In this document: positions 32,364 to 42,208 of the stretch, one piece after another | Layout: each line of letters opens with the position of its first letter | Numbering within the stretch: the stretch's first letter is position 1 | Source of the DNA: Gamarada debralockiae | Taxonomy: Eukaryota > Ascomycota > Leotiomycetes > Helotiales > Hyphodiscaceae | Length of the DNA stretch: 42,261 bases | Assembly: GCA_002803225.1 (NCBI GenBank) | Contig: NXFV01001649.1 | Location: 1 to 42,261, forward strand | Direction: 5' to 3' | Program-made: the position numbers and the translations under genes | Notes under the pieces: model-generated | The model's database searches: none | What the model was told of the DNA's origin: nothing | The model's input: the letters and a program-made list of their open reading frames with translations, nothing else

Positions 32364-32384
32364 TTTTTGCGTTTTACGCAAAAA
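32364..32384. other. perfect hairpin (8-bp stem, 5-nt loop)
   Basis: TTTTTGCG (32364-32371) and CGCAAAAA (32377-32384) are exact reverse complements around TTTTA. It lies 45 bp before the transposase-like ATG. It might be part of an element's sub-terminal repeat, but no partner was found. Confidence 0.5.
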
Positions 32385-32428
32385 TCGTGCTCTCTCTCTT
32401 TAATACTCTCTTTTCTATTATAAAAAAA

Positions 32429-32640
32429 ATGGCAACACAGTGGCGTCCCCTGGGTATAATAAGTAGCAATCGAAAGCCCGAGTAGGAGTTGAGTCCGTAT
32501 TTAAGAGAGAGAATAGTTGGAAAGTACAAAGAGGGTCGAAATAAGGCGCGTATTGCGAAAGACCTAAAACTCCCTAAATCGATAGTTCGCAGCACTCTCA
32601 TACTTGTTACATTTGCAAGCGTTGGTAGGGGGAGCCTAGA
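32429..32640 (+). mobile_element. Tc1/mariner-like transposase N-terminus, broken
   Basis: From the ATG at 32429 the reading is MATQWRPLGIISSNRKPE, a TAG, then ELSPYLRERIVGKYKEGRNK and ARIAKDLKLPKSIVRSTL. The second part is the N-terminal helix-turn-helix of fungal Tc1/mariner transposases ('RELSPxxRGxIVGLxxxGxSxxxIAxxLxxPKSTVxxTI'). The DDE catalytic part is not readable downstream, and no terminal inverted repeats or TA duplications could be located. It is a dead fragment. Confidence 0.65.
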
Positions 32641-32869
32641 ACCTGTGATGTATTAATAAAATTTGGTCTCAGAGCTCGTCAAATATACTAGCAACCAGAA
32701 GTTCAGGTTTTGTTAAGGTACAATTAGTATACATAGGGACCGGAAACGAAAGATAGTTTGCACCTTCAGCGGGTAGGACTTCTAGCATAATATCCGGAGG
32801 AGTATAAGTGGCGGCCATACAAGTATTAAAGAAGAAAGGTAGGTGTAATAAGAGGCCTAGACCTAGGCT

Positions 32870-33430
32870 TGTAGATACCCGGAAGGGGTAGTCTAGTCTT
32901 GCAGGGACTGCAGATGCTCGATCTGGATCTACGGAAGCCCCGATAGTCTAGATGGCTGTGGAGATGCAGAGTGGATCTGGGAGCTGCAGGGCCAGATGAT
33001 GGCGACTCCGAAGGGACACTAGCCGACACTAGTTTATGAATGGTCAGTAGCAAGTATGGCTACTACAGAGAGAATAGTAGCTCTGAGTGATTTGAAGAAG
33101 ATATAAGGAAGGCTATTAGCACTACTTGCAGGAAGGCAAGCTTGAGTTTTGTGATCTCTACGGACCCGCAACTTGAGCACTACAAATATCAGTACTATTG
33201 TTTCTGTTGGAATGTGACACCTGAGTCATAACCCACTTGGCCCTGTTGTCTAGGGTATGAGTCACTACGCGTATATATAGCCCTTGGATCACTACTCTCT
33301 AAATGTCAAGCAGCTTTCACAACTTAAACTCTGACCTCGCAACAGTTTCCCTCACCCAAATCACTACTACTCTGTCATACTATGACCCTTCTTGTTACCC
33401 TCCAGCTACCCCAGCTATTACACTTTGCCG
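32870..33430 (+). repeat. diverged dispersed repeat, copy 2 (contains solo LTR)
   Basis: Aligns with the reverse complement of 12841-13265 on both sides of the 140-bp insertion at 33205-33344. Left of it come GTAGTCTAG, GGATCTACGGAAGCCC, GGCTACTACA and GGCAAGCTTGAGTTTT. Right of it come CTCACCC...CTATGACCCTTCTTG and CCCTCCAGCTACC. The two copies are old relative to the LTR, which has perfect target duplications. The class of the repeat is unknown. Confidence 0.6.
33205..33344 (+). mobile_element. solo LTR of a retrotransposon (140 bp)
   Basis: Starts TGTTGGAATG and ends CTCGCAACA, giving the canonical TG...CA ends within a 5-bp inverted repeat (TGTTG/CAACA). It is flanked by the direct repeat GTTTC at 33200-33204 and 33345-33349, a perfect 5-bp target-site duplication. 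An internal TATATATAG at about 33271 could be the LTR promoter. No gag-pol or second LTR is adjacent, so it is a solo LTR left by recombination between two LTRs. The short length and TGTTGGAA start are typical of Ty1/copia elements. The paralogous repeat at 12841-13265 lacks this segment. Confidence 0.85.
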
Positions 33431-33881
33431 CGGGCTCATACGAAGAAGTCCCTAGGTGACTCCTTTTTTGGCATTGAATATAGTGAATAGAACAAAATTG
33501 ACAAAATGAATTGTGAGATAAAGAGCTTAAGAAGTCTAGTCGAACGATGAAATTAAAGGAGGTATTACAGGCAGTTACAGAGTAGAAGGAAAGAATTTAT
33601 AGAGAGAAGGGCAGTACTCATCTTAGGGGAATTTATATTGAACTGACTTACGACTTACAAAAAGTACTAGGAATATTTCAGAGGGTGCCTACTTTGAGAT
33701 CCATAAGAGCTTGTTTGGGCTCCAAGAACAGCTTGTCAAAACTTGACAAATTTGGTGAGAGAACGTTGGGTCAGACTAAATGTGATTAGCTAAGAAACGG
33801 GAAGGCAAAATCACATGATGAGATGCTCAGGGTTGCTCAGGGGGCCGTTTAGGTGCTGCTCAGGCTACTCAGGTGAGCTGG
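33431..33881. other. non-coding debris between the repeat and F-box pseudogene
   Basis: No readable gene. GCTCAGG-type motifs recur irregularly near 33825-33870 (three to four copies). Nothing else was recognised. Confidence 0.35.
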
Positions 33882-35896
33882 CTAAGTCGAGGGTGGGCCT
33901 AGGGCGATTAGCGCCTGAGCAAGAGCGGCAAGCTTGCTAACCGAATGCGAAGCACAAGACAGGAGTTGGTTGATAATACCCACATATTTTACCGATGGAC
34001 AATTCGAGTGTATAAGACCTGCGAAGCGAAGTGCAATCTCCTTGGGCCGGTCAACATCTGGCCAGAGTGATGAAGCCCTGGTCGGGTAGGAACCCATTCG
34101 ATGACTCTTTTTATCCAGTCGCAGTTGAGCCAAATTTGGCAAGTTGGGCAAATAAGAGGAAAATTGGACCTTCATTGATGTCAATATTATACTGAAAAGA
34201 ACGAGAATTATTATACACCCATTGTGTCTCGAGGTCAAGGCATAGGCTCAATCTAGTGAGTTGAAATGTCCTGTTGTAAAGTCTGACCAGAACGATACTC
34301 GTGGACGTATCAGCTCGCAGACCTGGGGTTGCTGAGTCTGAGATAGAGATGTCTTCATCTGAAGAGCTAATATTCGAAGCGTCTGTTTTTGAAGAATTGG
34401 GCTCCGAATCTGTCTCAGCAGACTCTTCATCGGACAATGGCTCGTCATCTTCGTCTTTTGCGATGGTCATTTCACGCGCGACGACCATGGACAAATGTGG
34501 GAATGTAAGAGCATCAAAGTTTTTCAAACTTGGGTCGCGCGGGCTGTAAAACTCTGCTATGATCAGCTCTCGAACAGAGCTTCCACCATTGTTCAGCCAT
34601 TCTCTAACGTCGTCCTCAAGTCGGGTAACTGAGAGCTGACGGAGGGTCTTGCAGTCTTTTAGAAGTGACCAATCAATTTCTGTGCTTTCGATGTCGGCGT
34701 TCAAAGCTGTTGTATTTGACATGGCCGTTAAAGAGATGGAGTATTTCGAGTCCGAAAAGTCCACAAGCTTCGCAATAAAGTTTCCAACTGTAGTAGTCGT
34801 GGATTTAGAAAGACAGATGCTTGTTCCGAGACGGAGAGCCTGCAGGCTCAGAGGTAGCTTGCGCCGGCCTTCGTATTGAAATGCAAAGATGTTCTAGAAT
34901 TTTGCGTCGATCTTTCTCCAGTATCATAACTTCAGGTGATCGGTCGCAATCGCAATCGCAGGCCATCCCAAAGCCTAAGGTTTTGAGGCCGGGACAATTC
35001 CCAAGAACGAATGCAATATCCTTTGGAAGACGGACCTGGTCACCATAAATATAGTATAATTCCCAAGGACGTTAAATTTCGAAACCCCTTCAAGTTTGTG
35101 AAGCATGTTCGAGCAGCGAGCACCTGATCCCCCAAGTATTGACTTGCAAATTGAATCGAGAGGTTCTTAAGCTTCTTGAAGCTCTTTAGAACATAAAGTT
35201 CCCAACTTTTGAGGATGAGAGACGGGTCATATGAGTCATCGAACGTGGAGTCCACCCATCTGCAACCTTATGGTTAGCTAGTGCGGCAAATTTATAACTT
35301 CAACAGACTCCACTGAAAGCTCCTTAGGTGTGGCATTTTTCGTAGCACCTTGCAAACAAACGAGGTGTATTTCTTGTTCATTAGAACCCTGTATTCTTCT
35401 TCCAGGCGGAATTCTAACAGAATCACCTTGAACTCCTTTTGTATGTATGAGGGTAGAAGGAAGCTTCTTCGAAGCCAGTCGTGACGGTTCCCAGTCGCTC
35501 AATTCAATGGTCTGCTGTGCGTACAGAATGGGTACGAAGATATATCGAAAAGTGCGGCAGGTCCGTACAAGTATTTTGAGGGTTTCTCGACTTCATATCT
35601 AGAAGGTTGTGTGTCGTCAGCATCTGCTTTTGAGAACCTGGTTGGATCTCGATCCCAAACGAGACGAAGGGAATTGAAACAGCGAGAAACTGGGCCAGTG
35701 ATCGAATTTGTCCAGACAATTGTTCTGCAAAGACTTCAAACCCTTCAAATTGGTCGCAGACTTCAAATCTTCATCGAGGCCCGACGTTGTCAAAGGGTGG
35801 AAAACGTACCTGTTCTCCGACTGGAGCCCACACTTCTGGAGGCAGAGAAGAGACTTAGGGTAGAATTAGGCCGCAGTTAATTGCGCTGGTATCCAT
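33882..35896 (-). pseudogene. F-box protein pseudogene (copy B of the tandem pair)
   Basis: Paralogue of the intact gene at 36561-38813, with matching exon order and phases. Exon 1 (35896-35811) holds the F-box start LPPEVWAPVGEQ but has TAA at 35855-35857. Exon 2 opens at 35598 with a TGA at 35593-35595, then SRETLKILVRTCRTFRYIF, and gains one base near 35440 before KEFKVILLEF. Exon 3 contains KKLKNLSIQFASQYLGD, then frame changes near 35045 and 34880. From about 34850 to the end the frame is intact: STEIDWSLLKDCKTLRQLSV, VREWLNNGGSSVRELIIAEF, an acidic SDEESAETDSEPNSS block, and the last exon VQFSSYLPNLPNLAQLRL after a 49-bp intron. At least two stops and three frame changes mean the full protein is lost. 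The 3' half remains open for about 220 codons and might still be expressed. Confidence 0.82.
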
Positions 35897-36560
35897 GGTC
35901 GATTTGGGAGCACAAGTCTGTCTTGCAAAGCTTCGAAAGTTGTTTGTTTTCTCGAATCACTCCACGCTTTCAAGTTGCCGCGTTTCGGCCTAGTTTTTGC
36001 CAGTTCCGCGCCTGTCTCCAAAAGGCATCCCGACCTCGGCTAACAAAAAGGGGAAAGGAATCTCTTTCCACTTTACCTTCTCCTTATTTGCCCCTTTCTC
36101 TCCTTAATCGGCTTGGGAACCCCATTTACCCAAACTATGGAATATATTCTTGAGTTGCTCTAGGTATTGGGGTCGGCGGATGGAATTGTGGCCCAGCCTT
36201 TCCTTACTTTGCGACGAAACCCAGTAAACTTCTTCCCAATGAATCCGTGAGCAATTATGATTCACTACCTAGGAATGAATGTCTTTGTAGGGAACTAGTA
36301 ACAATATATAACTGTAAATCAGATCGGAGATGTAAACGGAAGTTTCTGAATTTTCTACTTCGACATCTTCTCTTCTGGGGGACGAACTCCTTTGTAGGAG
36401 TACATCTAGAGAAATGGATGCAGATATTTTGCCGTCTTGCACAAAATCAGGATCCAGTTTTTAAGTCATTCACATTGCATTGCCTGACTTGGTTGCAGCC
36501 GCAAGGATAGTCATAGTATTATGCCCCAGATTCTCTTAAGGCAGCGGCTAAACGGCGCCC
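35897..36560. other. spacer between the tandem F-box copies
   Basis: About 35960-36090 resembles the sequence upstream of the intact copy (38885-38960). Shared blocks are CTCGGCTAA followed by an A/G-rich run and GGAAAGGAATCTCT versus GGAAGGAAATCTCT. The promoter was therefore duplicated with the gene. No separate gene was recognised. Confidence 0.5.
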
Positions 36561-38813
36561 CTATTCGTCCACCATTTTGCTAAACTCAGTATAAAGTTGT
36601 TCTGAGGGTTCTTCGGCATCGTAAGGTTCTTCAGGGCCAGGCAAACCAGTCTGGCTGGGGAAATTCTCGATGGAAAATAGATCAATGGACAACATCTCGT
36701 CTATATCCAGCGCAACAAGCTCAACCCGAGTATCCTTTTGCTCCTCTCCGCTGGAGCTTGCCTCCGCAACCAGAGAGATACGCCAGGCCCAGTATTGTAT
36801 GCGGATGTATTGCAAGCAAGGACATTGTGATTGGATGAGCTGCGCATAATGGTATGCGATGTCCTTAGGATTCGTAACCTTTGGCCATAAAGAAGACTGT
36901 TTTGTGGGGTATTGACCACCGCGCCAGCTCCTGCTGCGCAGGTGCAGCTGGATCAGAGAGGTCAATTTCGGCAGATTGCTAGAGAAGTGCAGCTACGATA
37001 CTTAGCATGTGCTTGTACGCCATCAAAGAAAGGATGACACTCACCCACTGTGTTTCAAATTCAAGGCTAATGCGGAGTCTCGTAAGTTGAGCTCCACTAT
37101 CATGAAGTCTATCTAAAACGGTTATGACGGACCTATCGTATTTTCGAGGACAAGACTGAAAATTCGATTCAATCGAATCTGATGATTCTATATCAGACGA
37201 GTCTCTGTCCTCTGAGATAGCGTCCGACGACCCTGCATCTGATGAGCCGGTGCCAAGCCCGATGGCATCCACCGAGTCCTCATCTGATGAGTCGGTATCC
37301 GTCCAAACATCATCGTTGTCTCGTTTCGAAACGGTTCCTTCGGATGTGAATAGCATGGACAAGCTCGGGAGGTTTAGACGGTCAAATTCGTCCAAGTCAT
37401 CACTATACATAGTGTAGTGATGGGTCACTATCAGCTCCTGAACGCATTGTCCTGTACTGTTGAGCCAGTCTGTGACATCCGGTTCTAGCCTAGAGACCGC
37501 TAGTTGAAAGAGTGACTCGCACCCATCCAACAAAGACCAGTCAATTTCCATACTCTGTCGAACTTCGTCCTCGCTGCCGTATTTGATGAAGTCGTTGAAT
37601 ATGTGCAACGTTCTGAGTCCGGCGACCCTGACGAGCTTCGAAAGAAAGTTGTTCTTCGCTTTTGTCGGCAAAGAGGGGCATTGAAAAAGATACATTCCAT
37701 GGCCTAGTCTGAGCGTTTCTAGGGCTAATGGTGGTGCGTCGCCTCGGGCGTAGAGCAGACACACCTGTTCCAGAAAGTTGTAGTCACTTTCTATAATCAG
37801 AGATTCAGGTAGGTCATCGCAATCGAAGTCACAGGCCGTTCCGAGGCCCAATATTTTCAGGCCCGGGCATCTGTGCAAAAGACTTGCAATGTCTTTCGCA
37901 AGTCGCGTTTCATTTTGAAATGCGTAGAAGCTGAAGAGCTCAAGTGAGGTCAAGTTCTGAAAGCAATTCAATGGCATGGAACAGTTATTAGCAGCACGAC
38001 GATCTTCGAGGTATTGCGAAGAAAACTGAATCGAGACATTCTTCAGGGAAGTGCAATTTTTCAACGCTGTAATAACAACGGTATCCTTGAGTATACGAGC
38101 AAGGCCATATGATGGTTCGAAGGACACATCCAACCATCTAGAGACAATAAAAAGTTAGTATAGCAGCGTCTCCTGTTAGGAACCTGACTGACTGACCGGA
38201 ACGATTGAAGATTGGGCATTTCGCGCAGCATTCTCGCGACAAACCCAGCAAATGCAGGGTTGTCACCAATCCTATATTGCAATTTTGCCTCGGAGAACTC
38301 GTGAAAGACGACCTCGAAGTGTTTTGTATGTTTGAGAAAGCTTGGGAGGGGTTTTCGACGGAATCCTAAATTCCGGGCTAAGCATTGACTTAATATCACT
38401 GAGCGGCTTGCGTGTAGTGCTGGTGTAAATGCATCTCGAAAGGCGCGGCAGACTTGCACGAGAGCTCGGAGGGTTGTTCGGCTATGAATCTGAATCGAGA
38501 AACAATTGTTAGCCTCTGCTGCGATACCTGTCATTGAAGCTCGGGATGGTACCGCAAAGCTGAAAGTGAGAGAGTAGATACATCCAGACAAAGACTCAGG
38601 CCAAACTTTATGCCGTAGCATTGTATGACCACACATTGCTGCGAATTGGCCAACCAAATGGTCGATTCGAAGCTGCGAGCGCAGGAGATTTTCATCTAGA
38701 GAAACACACGAACTTACCTCTTCTCCAACGAGCGTCCATATTTCCGGCGGAAGAGCCAACGCAAATGCAACAGGACTTCCATTGGGGTCTTCTTCAGCTT
38801 TCGGGGTGGACAT
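36561..38813 (-). CDS. F-box protein with leucine-rich-like body (copy A)
   Basis: Four exons: 38813-38718, 38489-38197, 38137-37045 and 36992-36561; 637 aa. The F-box is rebuilt across intron 1: LALPPEIWTLVGEE/IHSRTTLRALVQVCRAFRD. F-box proteins recruit substrates to SCF ubiquitin ligases through Skp1. The body has irregular leucine-rich units (LKNVSIQFSSQYLED, CFQNLTSLELFSFY, RCPGLKILGLG, PLALETLRLGHGMYL, LVRVAGLRTLHIF), like fungal F-box/LRR-type proteins. Residues of about 400-450 are acidic and Ser-rich (TDTDSSDEDSVDAIGLGTGS). The joints were chosen by comparison with copy B: the last acceptor at 36993 gives LHFSSNLPKLTSLIQL, matching VQFSSYLPNLPNLAQL. Intron 1 is 228 nt and stop-free, so an unspliced isoform would be translatable. 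No substrate can be inferred. Confidence 0.78.
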
Positions 38814-39502
38814 TTTATCGTTGAGAGTCGTTCAAAATATTTGAAAGTGCTTGCATGACTCGACGCGTCTGGCTTTGGGCGGTGAAGTTCTCGCGTTTCG
38901 CCAATTTCCCGCTTATCCAAATACGTTGCTAGCTCGGCTAATAAAGGGGAAGGAAATCTCTGCCCCTCTGCCTTCCCTGTTGCGTTCTCTCGATCGAATT
39001 TTAACCGGAATAGTTGTTTTTGGAATCTAATTGTATTTTATCTTTTGCAATAATATTTCTATAAAATCAATCCTCATTGCAGCTGCGGTCTCGATCGTGG
39101 CAGAATCGCGGTTAAAATTCCCAGCTGCTAGCCGACCCCACAAAAACGTGAGGAAAAAAAAATATTAAAAAAAAAATAAAAAATAAAAAACATACAACAG
39201 CAGGTATTCGCTGGTCGTCACCGACCCAACTACTAATCTGCCGATCTGAGGCTTGTGTATAGCAGAGCGGACGGGATGCCCAATTCTATATAATCCAAAA
39301 ACGGGAAACGAACTCCCAGAAACAGAAACAAAAAGCGCCTAACCGTTATACGCTTCCTTAAGTCATAGGTGCTATTTTACATTCCATACCGACAATCGCA
39401 AAGCAGTGGACAATTGTTCAGATTTCAGAGTCTCTTTCATTTTATGAGTACGCAATTATCAATCAGCTATCCTGCCTAACCATGATCCTATCAAGATCAA
39501 GA
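38814..39502. other. upstream region with A-rich tract
   Basis: Promoter region of F-box copy A. An A-rich tract of about 45 bp (only A and T) lies at 39146-39191 and could act as a poly(dA:dT) nucleosome-excluding element. No gene was recognised. Confidence 0.45.
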
Positions 39503-39835
39503 TCACCTATCCCACAACCCCGCGCCGTTGCTTGACTGTCTGACCGTGATCAAAATTGCATCTGCTAGCGAGAAACATAATCCCTGAGAACACCTCACCT
39601 TCAAGCCGTACAGAGCATCGAGCCTTTCTCCCGCGTTCGGAGAGTTTAGTAAGTTTTCTTTTATTATGCCGGTAGTCTTAGTGATTTGTGTTTGTATTTC
39701 AGGAGGTGTCGTTCTAGGCTCAGGTGAAGAAATTTCTGCAATTTTCCTCGTCGCATGACGATTTGCTTGACAGGTCAATTTGGTAAGGATTTTCATTGGA
39801 GTTTCCACAGGTTGCCTTAGTAGGCAGGGGCAATA
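39503..39835 (-). other. possible 3' exon of the zinc-finger ORF's gene
   Basis: Reverse reading after an acceptor-like TACTAAG (about 39820) gives VETPMKILTKLTCQANRHAT, EIQTQITKTTGIIKENLL and AGERLDALYGLK, followed by GTGAGG, which looks like a further donor. It is stop-free for about 75 codons and helix-like. It could be the next exon after 39908-40159. The intron joining them has no strong donor, so this is tentative. Confidence 0.25.
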
Positions 39836-39907
39836 TTAAGGAAGGAGCATCTTGAGGAGTCAATTATGAGCTTGTGTTTCGATTGGGGACCTCCAATGGA
39901 GCGAAGT

Positions 39908-40159
39908 TTAGACGTTGGAGATATGGTCTAAAGTATGGTTTGCCAACCTACTCAGCCCAACCATGACAGCATTATAAGTAACGTATTTGATATCTGGGTT
40001 TTGAGGCATCATCTGTTGATTGCCACAGCTTTTGCAAAGTTGTTTCTTTGCAACGTAGTTCCCATTCTTCCTGTGCCATCTTGGATCGTAGTCCGTATTA
40101 GGTCTTCGACATTTCTTGCAAAGAACATCAACCTCAGATGGTTTACGAGGATCTCTCAT
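39908..40159 (-). CDS. small GATA-like zinc-finger ORF
   Basis: 83 codons from MRDPRKPSEVDV. It contains a C-x2-C ... C-x2-C pattern: LCKKCRRPNTDYDPRWHRKN, then LCKSCGNQQM. The spacing and the 'DPRWHR' between the pairs resemble the GATA finger (CxxC-x4-TPxWRR-...-CNxC), although the spacing is a little longer than the classical 17-18 residues. The reading is open upstream to a TAG at 40223-40225, so the start may lie further up or be spliced. It follows the gene ending at 40280 on the same strand after 120 bp. It could be a small independent DNA-binding protein or a 3' exon of a larger gene. Function is unknown. Confidence 0.4.
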   Translation of the reverse strand: MRDPRKPSEVDVLCKKCRRPNTDYDPRWHRKNGNYVAKKQLCKSCGNQQMMPQNPDIKYVTYNAVMVGLSRLANHTLDHISNV

Positions 40160-40279
40160 AACCTTCTCATCTATTCTTGTCTTTGTTAAAGTCCTAGACC
40201 CTACATTTAGTTTAGCTTTGGACTATTTTCTACAGGGCGTTAATATGTCACGTACCCTCTTTGTTCTTACTCCTTTGTT

Positions 40280-41558
40280 TTAGATATATGTTTTTAGCAT
40301 CACTTGCTTCGGATTGGGGAGTTCGTAAGAATCCTGGAAATCAGGATGTACCTCGGGTGGTAGTTCATCAAGTATCGTTGGTCCTAAGACATCGAATAGC
40401 GGTAAGTCTAAAGACTCGAGCTTAGTGGCTAAGAAGGAGTTGTTATCGCGCTGAAGCATAATTCTCTTCACAGCTTGTTTAGCGTTCCAGCTGTTAGGTC
40501 TGCGCAGAATTTTGCTTCCCTGGGGAAGCTTGATTTGGGATACACCCACACCCTTAGCAGCCTGAACTGCTTTGAAAGCGTCTCGAGCCATTGCCTGTTG
40601 CTGCTCATAATGCTGGAGCTTTGGAAACCCATTGATGAAGGACCAATCCCAATTTTGATAGAACCCATTATTATAGTTTAGGCTCGCGAGAGAATGAGCG
40701 ATAGATATTAAAAAATCTTGTTTTTCTGTGAACTTCCTGCTCCAAGGGAGGAGAAACACTTGAGGATGCATAGCAAATACCAGAAAGCGAATTAATGTTC
40801 TTGGGATTTGGTCGTTGCATGAAGTCCACTCCAAGTATACTGTAGCTTCGCGGTGCTCACCCCGAAGTGTTAGTTGCTCAAAGTCGCAGATCTCGAGCAT
40901 TCTTTTCTGGGTAACTCTGCCATAAACAATCTCAACTTTTGCTAACATATTATCTCTTAGTGCCGATAACCAAGCTTCGTGGCAGTGTAAAATCTGTTCA
41001 GGATAATCCAAAAGTCCATCTACAATCTCACGTCGTGCAAGATGATCGTAGATAAGTGTTTTGCCTCTTACGAATGTATTTGCCATAATCAAAGCAATAT
41101 AAGGGCTTGTAGGATCAGCAATTTCTCCAGTATGTGTAGTCTGGGTAATGAAACTGGGATTGTGTAAATAATGAGCGATTGGCCAATCCAGCTGTCCAGA
41201 AGGTGGTACAAGCTCTTGTTGTGGTCTAGGTGGGTTCCATAAGATGGACTCTGTCTTTTGAAATCGAGCGAACTCGGTATGAATATCAAAATCTGATAAT
41301 GTCGAGTCTAAACGTACTTTGAGATAATGAGTATATATTAGATCCCGGGTATTGTATTGACTTACATGGCCGCGTTCGAGTCTCTAGCATGCGAAAGTGT
41401 GGCTCTAAGTCTCTCAGCCGATCAAGAGCTTGCTTGCTTAGATGTTCTCTGGGATCATCTAGCCACAGGTTGCCAAATATCCTATACTTTGATGAAGAGC
41501 TACCTTCGCCTGCATCATTTGTCTGCTTTTGAGCTTCGAGAGTGAGCATCATTATCAA
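40280..41558 (-). CDS. uncharacterised fungal protein
   Basis: Two exons, 41558-41366 and 41316-40280, with a 49-bp intron (GTAAGT...CAAAG); 409 aa. The junction gives MLETRTRPLRLDSTLSDF in one frame. There is no signal peptide or membrane helix. The middle reads SPYIALIMANTFVRGKTLIY, AKVEIVYGRVTQKRMLEICD, TVYLEWTSCNDQIPRTLIRF and FAMHPQVFLLPWSRKF. I have seen the 'VYGR ... HPQ.F' pattern in unnamed proteins of filamentous fungi but cannot name a domain. The C-terminus is Pro-rich and acidic (LPPEVHPDFQDSYELPNP). Three Met codons at 41558, 41552 and 41549 compete as start. No disabling change is seen. It sits just upstream, on the same strand, of the GATA-like ORF. Confidence 0.65.
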
Positions 41559-42207
41559 ATCTAGCCTCAGATAAGCAATCGAGAAATATAATCACATCTC
41601 AAACGATGCTAGTATCGAAAATCATGCTTACCGTAATCCAGAGTTTTTTCTATTTAAAGGATCGTCCCTTTTAACGTATTCACAGTGTATGTTTATTAAT
41701 GGTGAGCAAGGTATAATAGGTGAAATTAGTGAAAGTTTCGGCAATTATTCGTAATTGATGATAATGACGATAAGGTCAGAGTGAGTTTGAATTGTACGTC
41801 AGCCGCAAGGCAGTAGCAGTGTAAGCAGACCTCACAGTGTAAAAAGAACTAGTGATGATGTGGTATAGTATTTTGGGTCTAGAAATAGAGCAAAAGATGT
41901 AAAACCTGTAGTTACAATTGAGTAGCTTGACACAACGGCGAGTTGTATAGGTGAGCACTGCACTGATAAGAATACACGACCTTATTGGTCGAGGCTTCTA
42001 ATGACAATCACATGATTCTATACCAAAAAGCAAGTGCTTTGTACAAAATTACAAACTCTTTTCAAAGTTAATAAGGAGGGTACTCTGTACCCTAGGAGCT
42101 TTGAGACGTTTTAGTAAGATTTACAAAGCTCGAGTGAGAGTTGCTCGCCCTCGACAATTGCGTTGTCTCGCGGCTCGCAACTTAGGTGTGAATTGCTGAC
42201 TAAAAAC

Positions 42208-42208
<1 letters not shown>
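41559..42208. other. upstream region to contig end
   Basis: AT-rich promoter-side sequence of the uncharacterised gene. The decamer TTCACAGTGT/CTCACAGTGT occurs twice (about 41682 and 41833). No gene was recognised. Confidence 0.35.

Noticed and set aside
34301..34549. Forward 82-codon frame rich in Ser/Glu
   Set aside because: It is the antisense shadow of the acidic block in the F-box pseudogene.
38061..38813. Uninterrupted 250-codon frame as the first exon of the F-box gene
   Set aside because: Removing 38490-38717 restores a proper F-box and matches the paralogue, whose equivalent segment has stops; the frame runs through an intron by chance.
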